Shown here piece after piece: positions 23,709 to 31,822 of a stretch of DNA of 45,210 nt. Origin of the DNA: Campylobacterales bacterium (lineage in GTDB: Bacteria > Campylobacterota > Campylobacteria > Campylobacterales > Sulfurimonadaceae); contig JAFGUJ010000080.1 in the NCBI GenBank assembly GCA_016938595.1, positions 1-45,210 on the forward strand, written 5' to 3'. The notes beneath the pieces were generated by a model that made no database searches, was not told the DNA's origin, and was given only the letters and a program-made list of their open reading frames with translations. A program made the translations under genes and the position numbers. Positions within the stretch are counted from its first letter, which is position 1. Each line of letters opens with the position of its first letter.

Positions 23709-25457
23709 ATGGAAGAACATCGACCTCCGGAACCGATACGCGTCAACGGTATCCTCGAACAGTTGCCGGACGGGATGTTTACCATCGATACGAATTTCAT
23801 CATCGGATACGCCAATCCCGCCTTTTGCCGTCTCCTCGGATTCACCTTCGACGAACTGGTCGGATCGTCCATCACCGAACATCTGCACGATTTAAATATC
23901 CTCAACGTCTGCATGGACAGCCTCAATGCCACCGGCCGCTGCGAAGATCAGATGACCACCTTCAAACGAAAAGACGGCTCGGTCGTCCACATCTCCAAAA
24001 ACGTTCAGGCTCTCTACAACGACGACGGTTCGCTGCAAAGCGTGCTGGTCAGTATACGCGATCTCACCTCGCTGCATGAACTGAACAAAGAACTCTCCCG
24101 TTCCAAGTCCGATTTGGAACGCTACAGCAACGGCCTTGAGGCGCTGGTCGAAGAACGGACCAAGGAGCTGACCCACCGGCTGCTGCACGATACCCTCACG
24201 GGGCTTCCCAACCGCCTCAAACTGATCAGCGACCTCAAAGCATTGCACCTCCCCCATGCCATCATCCTGATCAATATCGACAGTTTCAACGAACTCAATA
24301 CGTTTTACGGCCATCAGATCGGAGACGAACTTTTGTGTGCCGTCGCCGCCACGTTGGTCGATTTGTCAGCCCAATGGGACCAATCGAGCGTCTACAAACT
24401 GCCGGTCGATGAATACGGCATCGTGATCCAAAATTTTTCCGCCCCCTCAGATATCGAACGGTTTGCAGCGAAGCTCTCCCACTGGATCAGCAACCATGTT
24501 TTTACGGTGCGTGATCAGGAAATCAGCCTTGCCGCAACCCTGGGGATCGCTTTTTCACCCCAGACCTCCGAAGACGACCTCAGCCTTCTCATCCGCTCCA
24601 ACATGGCCCTGAAACTGGCCAAAAAAACGCGGCGCGATCTTCTCGTATACGATCATTCGCTCCATATCAAAGAAGACTACGAAAAAAACCTCTCCTGGAT
24701 CAAAAAACTCCGAAGCGCCATTGAGGAAGACCGCGTTGCCCCGTTTTATCAGCCGATCGTCAATGCCGAAACGCTCAAAATCGAAAAGTACGAAGCCCTT
24801 GTCCGGATCATCGATGAGGACGGAAGTGTCATCACCCCGTTTCACTTTCTGGAGATCTCAAAAAAAGTGAAACTCTACCACCGGATCACGACGATCATGA
24901 TCGACAAAGTGTTCGCCGCGCTCCGGCTCCATCCGGATCGCATCTGTTCGATCAATCTCTCGATCGAGGATATCAACGATCTCTCGATGCGCACCTACAT
25001 CTTCGACAAAGTCCGGGAGTGTCCCCAGAGCCGCCACATCATTTTTGAGATTCTCGAATCGGAGGGGATTGAAAACTACGATCTTGTCAACCATTTCATT
25101 ACCGAAGTGAAAAAACACGGCGTCCAGATTGCCCTCGACGATTTCGGGGCGGGATATTCGAATTTTGCCTACATCGCCCGGCTTGACATCGATTACATCA
25201 AAATCGACGGCTCCATCATCCGCGACATCCACACCAACCCCATCTCCCAGATCATCACCGAAACGATCGTCGACTTCGCCACCAGGCTGGGGATCAAAAC
25301 GGTCGCCGAATTCGTCTGCTGTGAAGAGGTTTGCAGCTATCTCAAACATCTCCCGATCGATGCGATGCAGGGGTATTATTTCGGAGCGCCCAAGCCCTCG
25401 ATGGGCGGAACGTCCCCGAAGGTCGAAACTGATCAGCGGATCAGTGGTAAGGGATAA
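23709..25457 (+). CDS. cytoplasmic PAS - degenerate GGDEF - EAL protein, probable c-di-GMP phosphodiesterase
   Basis: A 582-aa protein without transmembrane segments. A PAS domain (about 12-125, LEQLPDGMFTIDTNFIIGYANPAF) leads through a coiled coil (about 128-158) to a GGDEF-fold domain (about 165-310). That domain keeps DTLTGLPNR, but its active loop reads KLPVDEYG instead of GGDEF. The EAL domain (about 325-570) has YEALVRI, SINLS, FEILESEG, DDFGAGYSN and KIDGS, that is, the usual metal and catalytic residues. It should hydrolyse cyclic-di-GMP, with the PAS and dead GGDEF domains as regulators. AAGGATTTTTT precedes the ATG. It is unlinked to the membrane GGDEF-EAL gene 3.4 kb away. Its 3' end overlaps the DsrE-type gene by 17 nt on opposite strands. 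Confidence 0.9.
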   Translation: MEEHRPPEPIRVNGILEQLPDGMFTIDTNFIIGYANPAFCRLLGFTFDELVGSSITEHLHDLNILNVCMDSLNATGRCEDQMTTFKRKDGSVVHISKNVQALYNDDGSLQSVLVSIRDLTSLHELNKELSRSKSDLERYSNGLEALVEERTKELTHRLLHDTLTGLPNRLKLISDLKALHLPHAIILINIDSFNELNTFYGHQIGDELLCAVAATLVDLSAQWDQSSVYKLPVDEYGIVIQNFSAPSDIERFAAKLSHWISNHVFTVRDQEISLAATLGIAFSPQTSEDDLSLLIRSNMALKLAKKTRRDLLVYDHSLHIKEDYEKNLSWIKKLRSAIEEDRVAPFYQPIVNAETLKIEKYEALVRIIDEDGSVITPFHFLEISKKVKLYHRITTIMIDKVFAALRLHPDRICSINLSIEDINDLSMRTYIFDKVRECPQSRHIIFEILESEGIENYDLVNHFITEVKKHGVQIALDDFGAGYSNFAYIARLDIDYIKIDGSIIRDIHTNPISQIITETIVDFATRLGIKTVAEFVCCEEVCSYLKHLPIDAMQGYYFGAPKPSMGGTSPKVETDQRISGKG

Positions 25458-25872
25458 ACGCGTACCCGTCGTTTTGGAGTTCGATCACCCGTGTAATCGA
25501 GTTACGGACGCTTCCCACATGCGAAGGAAGATCATTTTTCTCGATGCCAAACCGTTCCAACGCGATTTCACACGCTTCGATTTTCACCCCGTACTCCGCG
25601 TGGAGTTTTTTCAGCCGCTGCGAAATCCCCCGTTTGACCTCGTCGTCTCCCTCCTCTTCGACAGCAATCGGGGTACACCCCGAATGAATCGTCAGGACGA
25701 ATTCGTAGGGGACGTTTTTCGCCTTGAGCTCTTTGGCGCTCTCTTCGATCAGAAACATCCGCGACGCGACGAATTTCATATCTTTGGCGGCGCAATCAAA
25801 CACCGCCCGTGTCGTCTGTGCACCCCACAGTGATAGCCCTCCGATCAAAAGTCCCAATACGATTTTTCTCAT
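25441..25872 (-). CDS. exported DsrE-family protein
   Basis: A 143-aa protein with a signal peptide (MRKIVLGLLIGGLSLWGAQ, cleaved near 18) and a DsrE/DsrF-like domain. Family-like stretches are VPYEFVLTIHSGCTPIAV, VKIEACEIALERFGI and the ending SITRVIELQNDGYAFIPYH. Three cysteines remain in the mature part. DsrE-type domains carry or sense sulfur. Exported single-domain versions are common in sulfur-oxidising bacteria, but their exact role is not settled. ATG 25872 is chosen because it starts the signal peptide and has GGAGCGACGT upstream; the frame is open for 30 more codons. It is divergent from the small membrane-protein gene at 25961. Confidence 0.82.
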   Translation of the reverse strand: MRKIVLGLLIGGLSLWGAQTTRAVFDCAAKDMKFVASRMFLIEESAKELKAKNVPYEFVLTIHSGCTPIAVEEEGDDEVKRGISQRLKKLHAEYGVKIEACEIALERFGIEKNDLPSHVGSVRNSITRVIELQNDGYAFIPYH

Positions 25873-25947
25873 ACGTCGCTCCTTATCCGAATAGTTTGGC
25901 CAAAGTATATAGCGTCCCTCCTTAAACCCCTGCAAGTTCCCATCCGC

Positions 25948-25953
25948 TATAAT
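25948..25953 (+). promoter_or_regulatory. candidate -10 box, leaderless geometry
   Basis: TATAAT ends 7 nt before the ATG at 25961, so a start site at normal distance would be the A of the ATG or the base before it. The bases between (TCGCCCC) contain no ribosome site. Confidence 0.45.
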
Positions 25954-25960
25954 TCGCCCC

Positions 25961-26278
25961 ATGAACAGCGAGCGTCCCCTTTTTCATATCGATCCGACAC
26001 CGACTCTCCCGACGCGCCGATGCCGTCTTATGGCACGCGGGCTGGGGTGGGCTCTTGGTTATGGCAATTATGCTTTAGCCCTGCTGGTGTGGTGGCAAAG
26101 CGACTGGTTTATCGCCCTGGGATCATTCCTGCTCGGTTTTATCGTGTTCGGCATCATCCGTTCCAAACTCCGCAACGACTCGATCCCTCCGGCCCAGCGC
26201 GAAACCCCCTACAACGACTACGCGATCGCGACCTGGTACCTTTCACGCACAACCTGCATCACACTCCCCAAGGAATAA
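25961..26278 (+). CDS. small inner-membrane protein (105 aa)
   Basis: Not recognised by family. Two hydrophobic helices (about 27-45 and 49-66) form a hairpin with short basic ends. The C-terminal 30 residues are cytoplasmic and unremarkable. It is followed 4 nt later by the ABC-F gene, so the two are very likely co-transcribed. No ribosome site precedes the ATG, and a TATAAT box ends 7 nt upstream. A later in-frame ATG (Met24) would remove the N-terminus but keep both helices. Confidence 0.65.
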   Translation: MNSERPLFHIDPTPTLPTRRCRLMARGLGWALGYGNYALALLVWWQSDWFIALGSFLLGFIVFGIIRSKLRNDSIPPAQRETPYNDYAIATWYLSRTTCITLPKE

Positions 26279-26282
26279 CAAC

Positions 26283-28238
26283 ATGGCCCTAGTCGATCTC
26301 CTCGGTGTCAGCAAACACTACGAAGCCCAGAAAATTCTGGAAAACATCAACTTCCACATCGATGAGGGGGAGAGAGTCGTCATCGTCGGCAAAAACGGAA
26401 GCGGCAAATCGACCCTGATGAAAATCGTCCACGGTTCACTCGACGCCGACGAGGGGGAGCGGATCACCCGTCAGGGAATCGAGATCAAAATGCTCTCCCA
26501 GATCCCGAAATTCGAACCGGACCACACCGTGCGCGAAGCGGTCGAAGCGGGTTTGGGGGAGCTCAGAACGGCTAAAGTCCGTTTCGACGAAATCTCGGCC
26601 CTTCTCGCAGAACAGTACGACAACACGGCGCTGCTCGAAGAACAGTCGCGCCTCACCAATTTTCTTGATCACCACAACGCCTGGAACCTCGACGACAAAA
26701 TCGAGCGGGTGATGCACCACTTCATGCTCAAAGAGTACGAACACAAGCGGGTCGACCTTCTCAGCGGAGGGGAGCAGCGCCGTGTTGCCCTCGCCTCATT
26801 GCTGCTGCAGAAACCCGATATCCTGCTGCTGGATGAGCCCACCAACCACCTCGACGTCTATATGGTCGAATTTCTCGAGGAGCTGATCCTCAAAGAGCGC
26901 TTCACCCTCCTCTTCATCTCCCACGACCGTTATTTCATCGATCAGGTCGCGACGAAGACGATCGAGGTCGAGGACTGCGCTCTGCGCGAATTCAACGGCG
27001 GCTACAGCCATTACCTGGAGCAGAAACAGGAGCTGCTGCGTACCATGGCACAGCAGCACGAAAACCTCCTCAAACTCCTGAAATCCGAGAACGAATGGCT
27101 CCGGCGCGGGGTCAAGGCGCGTCTGAAACGGAACGAAGGGCGCAAACAGCGGGTACTGGCGCTGCGCGAAGAGGCCAAAAACAACCCCTCCAAAATCCGT
27201 AAGATGAAACTGGAGCTGGAGCGCGAAGCGAAACACTTCAACCGCTCCGAGGGGATCAACCGCCAAAAGATGCTCTTCGAGATCGAGCATCTGGGGCTCA
27301 AACTCGGCGACAAAATGCTGATCCGCGATTTTTCAACACGGATACTCCAAAAAGACGTCATCGCCGTCGTCGGTCCCAACGGGAGCGGTAAATCGACCCT
27401 GCTCAAAGCGCTGTTGGGGCGTCTCAAACCCACCTCCGGAGTCATCAAGACGGGGGAGCTCACGATCGGCTATTTCGACCAGCACCGCGAGATGCTCGAC
27501 GACAACCTGAACCTCATCGAGACCTTCTGCCCCCATGGCGGTGACCGCGTCGATGTCATGGGTCAGGACTATCACGTCTACGGCTATCTGAAAAACTTCC
27601 TCTTCCCGAGAGAATTTCTCGATAAAAAAGTGGGGGTTCTCAGCGGAGGGGAGAAAAACCGCGTCGCCCTCGCCCTGCTCTTCACCAAAAAAGTCGACTG
27701 TCTGATCCTGGATGAGCCGACCAACGACCTCGACATCCCCACGATCAATATCCTCGAAGAGAAGCTCCAAAGCTTCCCGGGTGCGGTTATCCTCGTGAGC
27801 CACGACCGTTATTTCGTCGACAAGATCGCCAAAAAGCTCTTCATCTTCAAAGGCGACGGAACGATCGAGGAGAGCTACAAACCCTACAGCGAATACCTCG
27901 AGGATGAAAAAGAGTTCCATGAGATGGAGGCGATGGAAGCTGAGTTTGCCAAATCCGAAGCCGCTCCGAAAGCCGCCGCTTCCGAAAAACCAAAAGTTTT
28001 AAAACTGACGTTTAATGAGCAAAAAGCGCTCGAAAAACTTCCCCAGGAGATCGAAGCGCTCGAAACCAAAATAGACGAGCTGAACGCCTCACTGGCCGAT
28101 CCGAAACAATACGAAAAAATCGGGATTACGGTACTCGCCGAAGAGCTGGAAAAAGTGAAAGCGCTTTACGAAGAAAAAGTGGATGAACTGCTGAGTATCG
28201 AGGAGAAAGCCGAGGAGATCGAAAAGAACAAAGGGTAA
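26283..28238 (+). CDS. ABC-F family ATPase, Uup-like
   Basis: A 651-aa protein with two ABC ATPase cassettes and no transmembrane domain. Cassette 1 has GKNGSGKST (about 37-45), LSGGEQRRVALAS and LLLDEPTNHLD. Cassette 2 has GPNGSGKST (about 362-370), LSGGEKNRVALAL and LILDEPTNDLD. A charged P-site tRNA-interaction linker (about 245-330) joins them, and a C-terminal coiled coil (about 570-648) matches the Uup subgroup. ABC-F proteins act on the ribosome to resolve stalled states; Uup also affects DNA transposition and branch structures. AAGGAATAAC gives the ribosome site. A strong terminator follows directly. Confidence 0.94.
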   Translation: MALVDLLGVSKHYEAQKILENINFHIDEGERVVIVGKNGSGKSTLMKIVHGSLDADEGERITRQGIEIKMLSQIPKFEPDHTVREAVEAGLGELRTAKVRFDEISALLAEQYDNTALLEEQSRLTNFLDHHNAWNLDDKIERVMHHFMLKEYEHKRVDLLSGGEQRRVALASLLLQKPDILLLDEPTNHLDVYMVEFLEELILKERFTLLFISHDRYFIDQVATKTIEVEDCALREFNGGYSHYLEQKQELLRTMAQQHENLLKLLKSENEWLRRGVKARLKRNEGRKQRVLALREEAKNNPSKIRKMKLELEREAKHFNRSEGINRQKMLFEIEHLGLKLGDKMLIRDFSTRILQKDVIAVVGPNGSGKSTLLKALLGRLKPTSGVIKTGELTIGYFDQHREMLDDNLNLIETFCPHGGDRVDVMGQDYHVYGYLKNFLFPREFLDKKVGVLSGGEKNRVALALLFTKKVDCLILDEPTNDLDIPTINILEEKLQSFPGAVILVSHDRYFVDKIAKKLFIFKGDGTIEESYKPYSEYLEDEKEFHEMEAMEAEFAKSEAAPKAAASEKPKVLKLTFNEQKALEKLPQEIEALETKIDELNASLADPKQYEKIGITVLAEELEKVKALYEEKVDELLSIEEKAEEIEKNKG

Positions 28239-28240
28239 GC

Positions 28241-28276
28241 GCTGTATCGTCAGATATGGGGACGATACAGCTTTTT
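28241..28276 (+). terminator. strong intrinsic terminator after the ABC-F gene
   Basis: GCTGTATCGTC (28241-28251) pairs perfectly with GACGATACAGC (28261-28271) around a 9-nt loop and is followed by TTTTT. It begins 2 nt after the ABC-F stop. Most of the hairpin lies within the last codons of the convergent sulfatase-fold gene. The opposite strand has no T run after the stem, so it works for the plus strand only. Confidence 0.88.
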
Positions 28277-30151
28277 GGCATACAGATCATCCAAAACGGT
28301 AATCAGTGCCAGTGCATCTCTTTCCAGTTTCTGATCGTGTGGCACCGGATTCAGCCGTTTGTTATCGTAGCGGAATGTCTGCGGCGCTTTGTCAGGCTCC
28401 AGTATCGCTACCCGGTCGCGGTCGCGCAGTGCGAACGCATCGTTGAACATCATGAACGCCACCTCGGGGTTTGATTCATCGAACATCGAATGCCCCAAAA
28501 TCGGGTAGGTCAGGTCGACCCCGACCAGATCCAGAGCCGTCGCAAGTACATCGGGCTGGGTTGCGATTCGGTCGAATTTTTGGGGTTCCACCCCCTCCGA
28601 TACGATCAGCGCGGGAATGTGGAACATGTTAACCGGCACCGTATCGTCCCCGTAGACCCGCACGTTGTGGTCGGCCACGACGACGAAAACCGTATCCTTG
28701 TAGTACGCCTCTTTTTTCGCCATCTCGAAAAAGCGGCCGATCGCGAAATCGGCATATTTGATCGCGTTTTCGGCACTCTGGCGCGGTTGGCCCGGAATGA
28801 ACTCGATCTTTCCGTCCGGAAGTTCGAAGGGGGAATGATTGGACTGCGAAAACATCACGCTGACGAATTTCTCCCCTTTGCGGGTATGTTCCCTGAACTT
28901 TTCGTTCGCCCTTACAACGAGGTCCTCGTCGCACACCCCCCAGGAACTGACGAAGCTGGGGGAGTCGAAATCTTTCTGCTCGATTACCTCGTCAAACCCG
29001 TTCCCCATGTACCAGCTGCGCATGTTATCAAACCGCCCTTCCCCTCCGTAGATGAAGCTCGATTTGTACCCCAGCGGTTTGAGGAGCGAGGCGACGGTGA
29101 AAAAACCGCTTTGTGATTTGTTCCGCTTGACGACCTCTTCCCCGGCCAGAGGGAGCCATCCTGACGTCATCGCTGCCAGTCCTCGGATACTGCGGGTGCC
29201 GTTGCTGTAGAGGTTGGTGAAAACGAGTGCGTCGCGGGAAAGTTTGTCCATATTCGGGGTGATCTCCGCATCACCGCCGCTGAAGCCGACGAACTGCGCC
29301 CCCATCGATTCCTGGATGAAAATAACCAAATTTTTGGGTTTGTCCGCCGGAAAACGGCTCTGGACCGTACGGCTGAACGGGAATCCTTTACCCAGGGGAA
29401 GATCAAGGCGTTCGGAAACCCGAGCATAGGCTTCATCCCGATCGATCCGGCCGTACCGCTTGAGAATCGATTCCTCGCTGCGGTAGCTTTTGTACGCGTA
29501 CCCGATGCTGTAAAGAGAATTCTTCGCGATCTCGTTGGCCATCCGGTTGGTGCTGTAGAGGGCGTCGGAGATATTGGCCGGACGATGGCCTAAAGAGGAT
29601 CGGATACCGAGAAAAAGAACCGCCCCGACCAGAGGGAAAAGGATCGCGCGTTTCCACCACACCGACTGCATCCCCTGCTCAAAATGGAAAAAACGGAAAC
29701 GTCGGTAGAACCAGACTGCCAGAGCCAACATCAGCCCCGCCACAACGAGCTCGAAAGGATATTCTTTGACAATCATCGACGAAACTTCCTGAGGATATTC
29801 GAGATATTCGACAAAGAGGTAATTGGGGCGGACGTCATACTGAGCGACGAACGGGAAGGTCGCGTTTTCGACGAACAGGGCGATCAACAAAAACAGGAGG
29901 GTATAAACATGGAGGAACTTCCCTGCCGCCGGAGCGAACCGTGCGGGGGCGAACGCCATAACGAGCGCGGGGACGACGAGGATGATCGACGCTGCCATCG
30001 TGTCGAGCCTGAGGCCGTAAAGAAACGACAGCAGTGATTCGGCAAACGCCATGTCGGCCATCCGGTCGGCATAGAGAAAATAGAGCCCCGCCCTCCCGAC
30101 GAAAAACAGGAGGATGAAAATAAGATAGAGTTTAAAGAGCTCGCGGATCAA
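28250..30151 (-). CDS. LTA synthase family (sulfatase-fold) membrane phosphotransferase
   Basis: A 633-aa protein with an N-terminal block of about five transmembrane helices (about 5-180) and a periplasmic sulfatase-fold domain (about 270-600). The metal/nucleophile residues are visible: Glu281 in FIQESMGAQF, the nucleophile Thr319 in SNGTRSIRG, and the SNHSPF and VVADHN segments. Relatives transfer phosphoglycerol or phosphoethanolamine to surface glycans or glucans (LtaS, OpgB). In a Gram-negative host the acceptor is probably a periplasmic glucan or lipid A/LOS, but this cannot be decided here. The start is TTG 30151, with AAGGAATCTTA upstream. It is divergent from the metal-efflux operon. 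Confidence 0.9.
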   Translation of the reverse strand: MIRELFKLYLIFILLFFVGRAGLYFLYADRMADMAFAESLLSFLYGLRLDTMAASIILVVPALVMAFAPARFAPAAGKFLHVYTLLFLLIALFVENATFPFVAQYDVRPNYLFVEYLEYPQEVSSMIVKEYPFELVVAGLMLALAVWFYRRFRFFHFEQGMQSVWWKRAILFPLVGAVLFLGIRSSLGHRPANISDALYSTNRMANEIAKNSLYSIGYAYKSYRSEESILKRYGRIDRDEAYARVSERLDLPLGKGFPFSRTVQSRFPADKPKNLVIFIQESMGAQFVGFSGGDAEITPNMDKLSRDALVFTNLYSNGTRSIRGLAAMTSGWLPLAGEEVVKRNKSQSGFFTVASLLKPLGYKSSFIYGGEGRFDNMRSWYMGNGFDEVIEQKDFDSPSFVSSWGVCDEDLVVRANEKFREHTRKGEKFVSVMFSQSNHSPFELPDGKIEFIPGQPRQSAENAIKYADFAIGRFFEMAKKEAYYKDTVFVVVADHNVRVYGDDTVPVNMFHIPALIVSEGVEPQKFDRIATQPDVLATALDLVGVDLTYPILGHSMFDESNPEVAFMMFNDAFALRDRDRVAILEPDKAPQTFRYDNKRLNPVPHDQKLERDALALITVLDDLYAKKLYRPHI

Positions 30152-30183
30152 TAAGATTCCTTTGCTGTTGCTATGTGTTAAGT

Positions 30184-30189
30184 ATTATA
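30184..30189 (-). promoter_or_regulatory. candidate -10 box for the LTA-synthase-type gene
   Basis: The minus strand reads TATAAT 32 nt before the TTG start at 30151. It is only 12 nt from the ATG-ended repeat ladder that begins at 30201, so a regulator bound there could affect both directions. Confidence 0.45.
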
Positions 30190-30200
30190 GTATCTTATAA

Positions 30201-30240
30201 CCAATGCAAAGCCAATGGTCTTTCTCATGATTTTCTCATG
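30201..30240 (+). promoter_or_regulatory. four ATG-ended repeats spaced 11-12-11, candidate response-regulator operator
   Basis: CCAATG occurs at 30201-30206 and 30212-30217. TTTCTCATG occurs at 30221-30229 and 30232-30240. The ATG ends are 11, 12 and 11 bases apart, about one helical turn each, which is how OmpR/PhoB-type regulators bind tandem half-sites. The last repeat ends 9 nt before a TAAAAT -10 box, so the ladder occupies the -35 region, as an activator would. The operon downstream encodes its own OmpR-type regulator. Confidence 0.55.
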
Positions 30241-30249
30241 TCGTTTCCC

Positions 30250-30255
30250 TAAAAT
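30250..30255 (+). promoter_or_regulatory. candidate -10 box for the metal-efflux operon
   Basis: TAAAAT lies 26 nt before the ATG at 30282, followed by a GAGGGAG ribosome site. No -35 hexamer is present; the repeat ladder takes its place. Confidence 0.45.
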
Positions 30256-30281
30256 TTGCCCTATCAATCGAGGGAGAAAAA

Positions 30282-30641
30282 ATGAAACCATCTTTTATTA
30301 GTGTACTCCTACTGTCTTCGCTCGTGCTGCATGCGTCGGTGGATTCTTCCGTCCAGGTCCCCCCCCAGCAGCACCTTAAATACACGTACGGCAATCACAA
30401 AAACCACCCCGTCCAGAAACTCGAGGAAAGACGCTATTTCCGTTCTCTCGCACCGCTGAGCGAAGAAGACGTCCGTAGCAGACTGAACCATTCCGGGTAT
30501 ACAATCTCGCGTATCGAACTGCGCGACGTTTCCTCGGAACTCATCTACCAGGTCTATGCGACCTCTCCCACCCAGCAGCGGCTCAAACTCGCCGTCGATC
30601 CGGCTACCGGCGTTATTCTCCACAGCGAGCCTCTGCCATGA
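30282..30641 (+). CDS. small exported PepSY-like protein
   Basis: A 119-aa protein with a signal peptide (about 1-18) and a single PepSY-type alpha-beta unit (about 58-118). The unit reads LSEEDVRSRLNHSGYTISRIELRD, then a strand and LKLAVDPATGVILHSEPLP. PepSY units of this kind occur in periplasmic proteins next to metal efflux and two-component genes and may bind metal or modulate a sensor. The linker (about 28-50) has several histidines (YGNHKNHPVQ), which could bind metal. It is the first gene of a seven-gene operon, and its stop overlaps the TolC-like start by 4 nt. Confidence 0.8.
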   Translation: MKPSFISVLLLSSLVLHASVDSSVQVPPQQHLKYTYGNHKNHPVQKLEERRYFRSLAPLSEEDVRSRLNHSGYTISRIELRDVSSELIYQVYATSPTQQRLKLAVDPATGVILHSEPLP

Positions 30642-31822
30642 ACATCCGGTTGAGTTTCATCCTGGTTCCCGTAATGGGATACTCGATTGGGTTTGGCGAC
30701 TTTACGCAAAAAATCTATGACTATTCCGAAGAAGTAGTTGCGACACAGGGGCGGATACAGGCGATGGGATTCGAAAAGGCCGCTTCCCTCTCCGGCGAGC
30801 CGGCGGCACTCGAAGCCTCAAGCCGGCGCATCAGGGCAGACGACAGGGCAGACAGCGGAACCGAATATGCGATGATGGTGGACTGGTCGTTTAAAACATC
30901 CTCCTTCAAACGCTCCATCGGACGGGAATGGGACGCAAGAGAACACAACGCCCACCGGCAGGGGGATACCCTCCGCAGCATGATCGGTGTCGAAGCAAAA
31001 TACGAATGGCTCCTGTATGACGTGGCGGCAGAACGGGCCGCAATCTATGCGGACAAAGCAGCCATCTCCTCCAAAGCATACGAAAGCGGACTGAAACAGT
31101 ACCAGGCTGGGCGGCTTTCAAAGATGGAGCTGGCCCGTCTTGCCACCGAAGCCGAACGGGCACGGAGCGAACACACGCAGGCTTCCATGGAGGCCGAGCA
31201 CATACAGCACCGCATGCGCGCCCGTTCCATGATGGACGAAATGATCCTCATTGACGATATGCCCTTTCGTTTTGTGAACGACACGCAAAAGGTGCTGGGA
31301 ATGGTAGATGATGCGCCCACCCTCACCGCCATACAGATGCGGCTGAACGAAATCGAGACGCAGATCCTCACCCTGCGGGGTGCCCGGATCGAATCGTATT
31401 CGGTAGGGGTTGGGATGACGCAGGAACCGACCCAGAAAAGCGTCGACGTGCGGTTGAGTGTCCCTTTCGAGTGGAATGACCGCCGCGAAAACAAGATCGC
31501 GGCCCTTATGAGCGAAAAAAGCGCCCTCCTCCATCAAAAAAGGCTGGCGACTGAAAAACTCCGTTTGACCCTGAGAGCGATGATGCAGCACCTGGCCGAA
31601 CGCGAAGCGCTTCTGGAACGTTCACGCAACGCCGAAGCGGAATACCAGTCGCTGTTTGCCATGGCCCACAAAGCCCTGGAAGGGGGGGTGATGAACCAGT
31701 TTGAATACCTCGCCGCAAAAGGGGCCTATTACGATGCACGGCTGCGCAGCGTCGCTATCCGCGAAGAGTACCTTCGGGAGCTCAACACCATCGAAACACA
31801 ATTGGGGAGAATCATTGAATGA
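30638..31822 (+). CDS. TolC-like outer-membrane channel of the metal-efflux system
   Basis: A 394-aa outer-membrane efflux protein, somewhat shorter than typical CusC/CzcC. A signal-like start (about 1-18) is followed by two long helical repeats with the usual pattern of Ala, Glu and Arg (about 100-210 and 275-390). YQAGRLSKMELARLATEAERARSE and the final GGVMNQFEYLAAKGAYYDA stretch match the family's helical hairpins. It would form the exit duct for the tripartite pump. ATGA overlaps occur at both ends. The similarity is structural and weak in the strands, but position between PepSY-like and adaptor genes makes the call firm. Confidence 0.85.
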   Translation: MNIRLSFILVPVMGYSIGFGDFTQKIYDYSEEVVATQGRIQAMGFEKAASLSGEPAALEASSRRIRADDRADSGTEYAMMVDWSFKTSSFKRSIGREWDAREHNAHRQGDTLRSMIGVEAKYEWLLYDVAAERAAIYADKAAISSKAYESGLKQYQAGRLSKMELARLATEAERARSEHTQASMEAEHIQHRMRARSMMDEMILIDDMPFRFVNDTQKVLGMVDDAPTLTAIQMRLNEIETQILTLRGARIESYSVGVGMTQEPTQKSVDVRLSVPFEWNDRRENKIAALMSEKSALLHQKRLATEKLRLTLRAMMQHLAEREALLERSRNAEAEYQSLFAMAHKALEGGVMNQFEYLAAKGAYYDARLRSVAIREEYLRELNTIETQLGRIIE

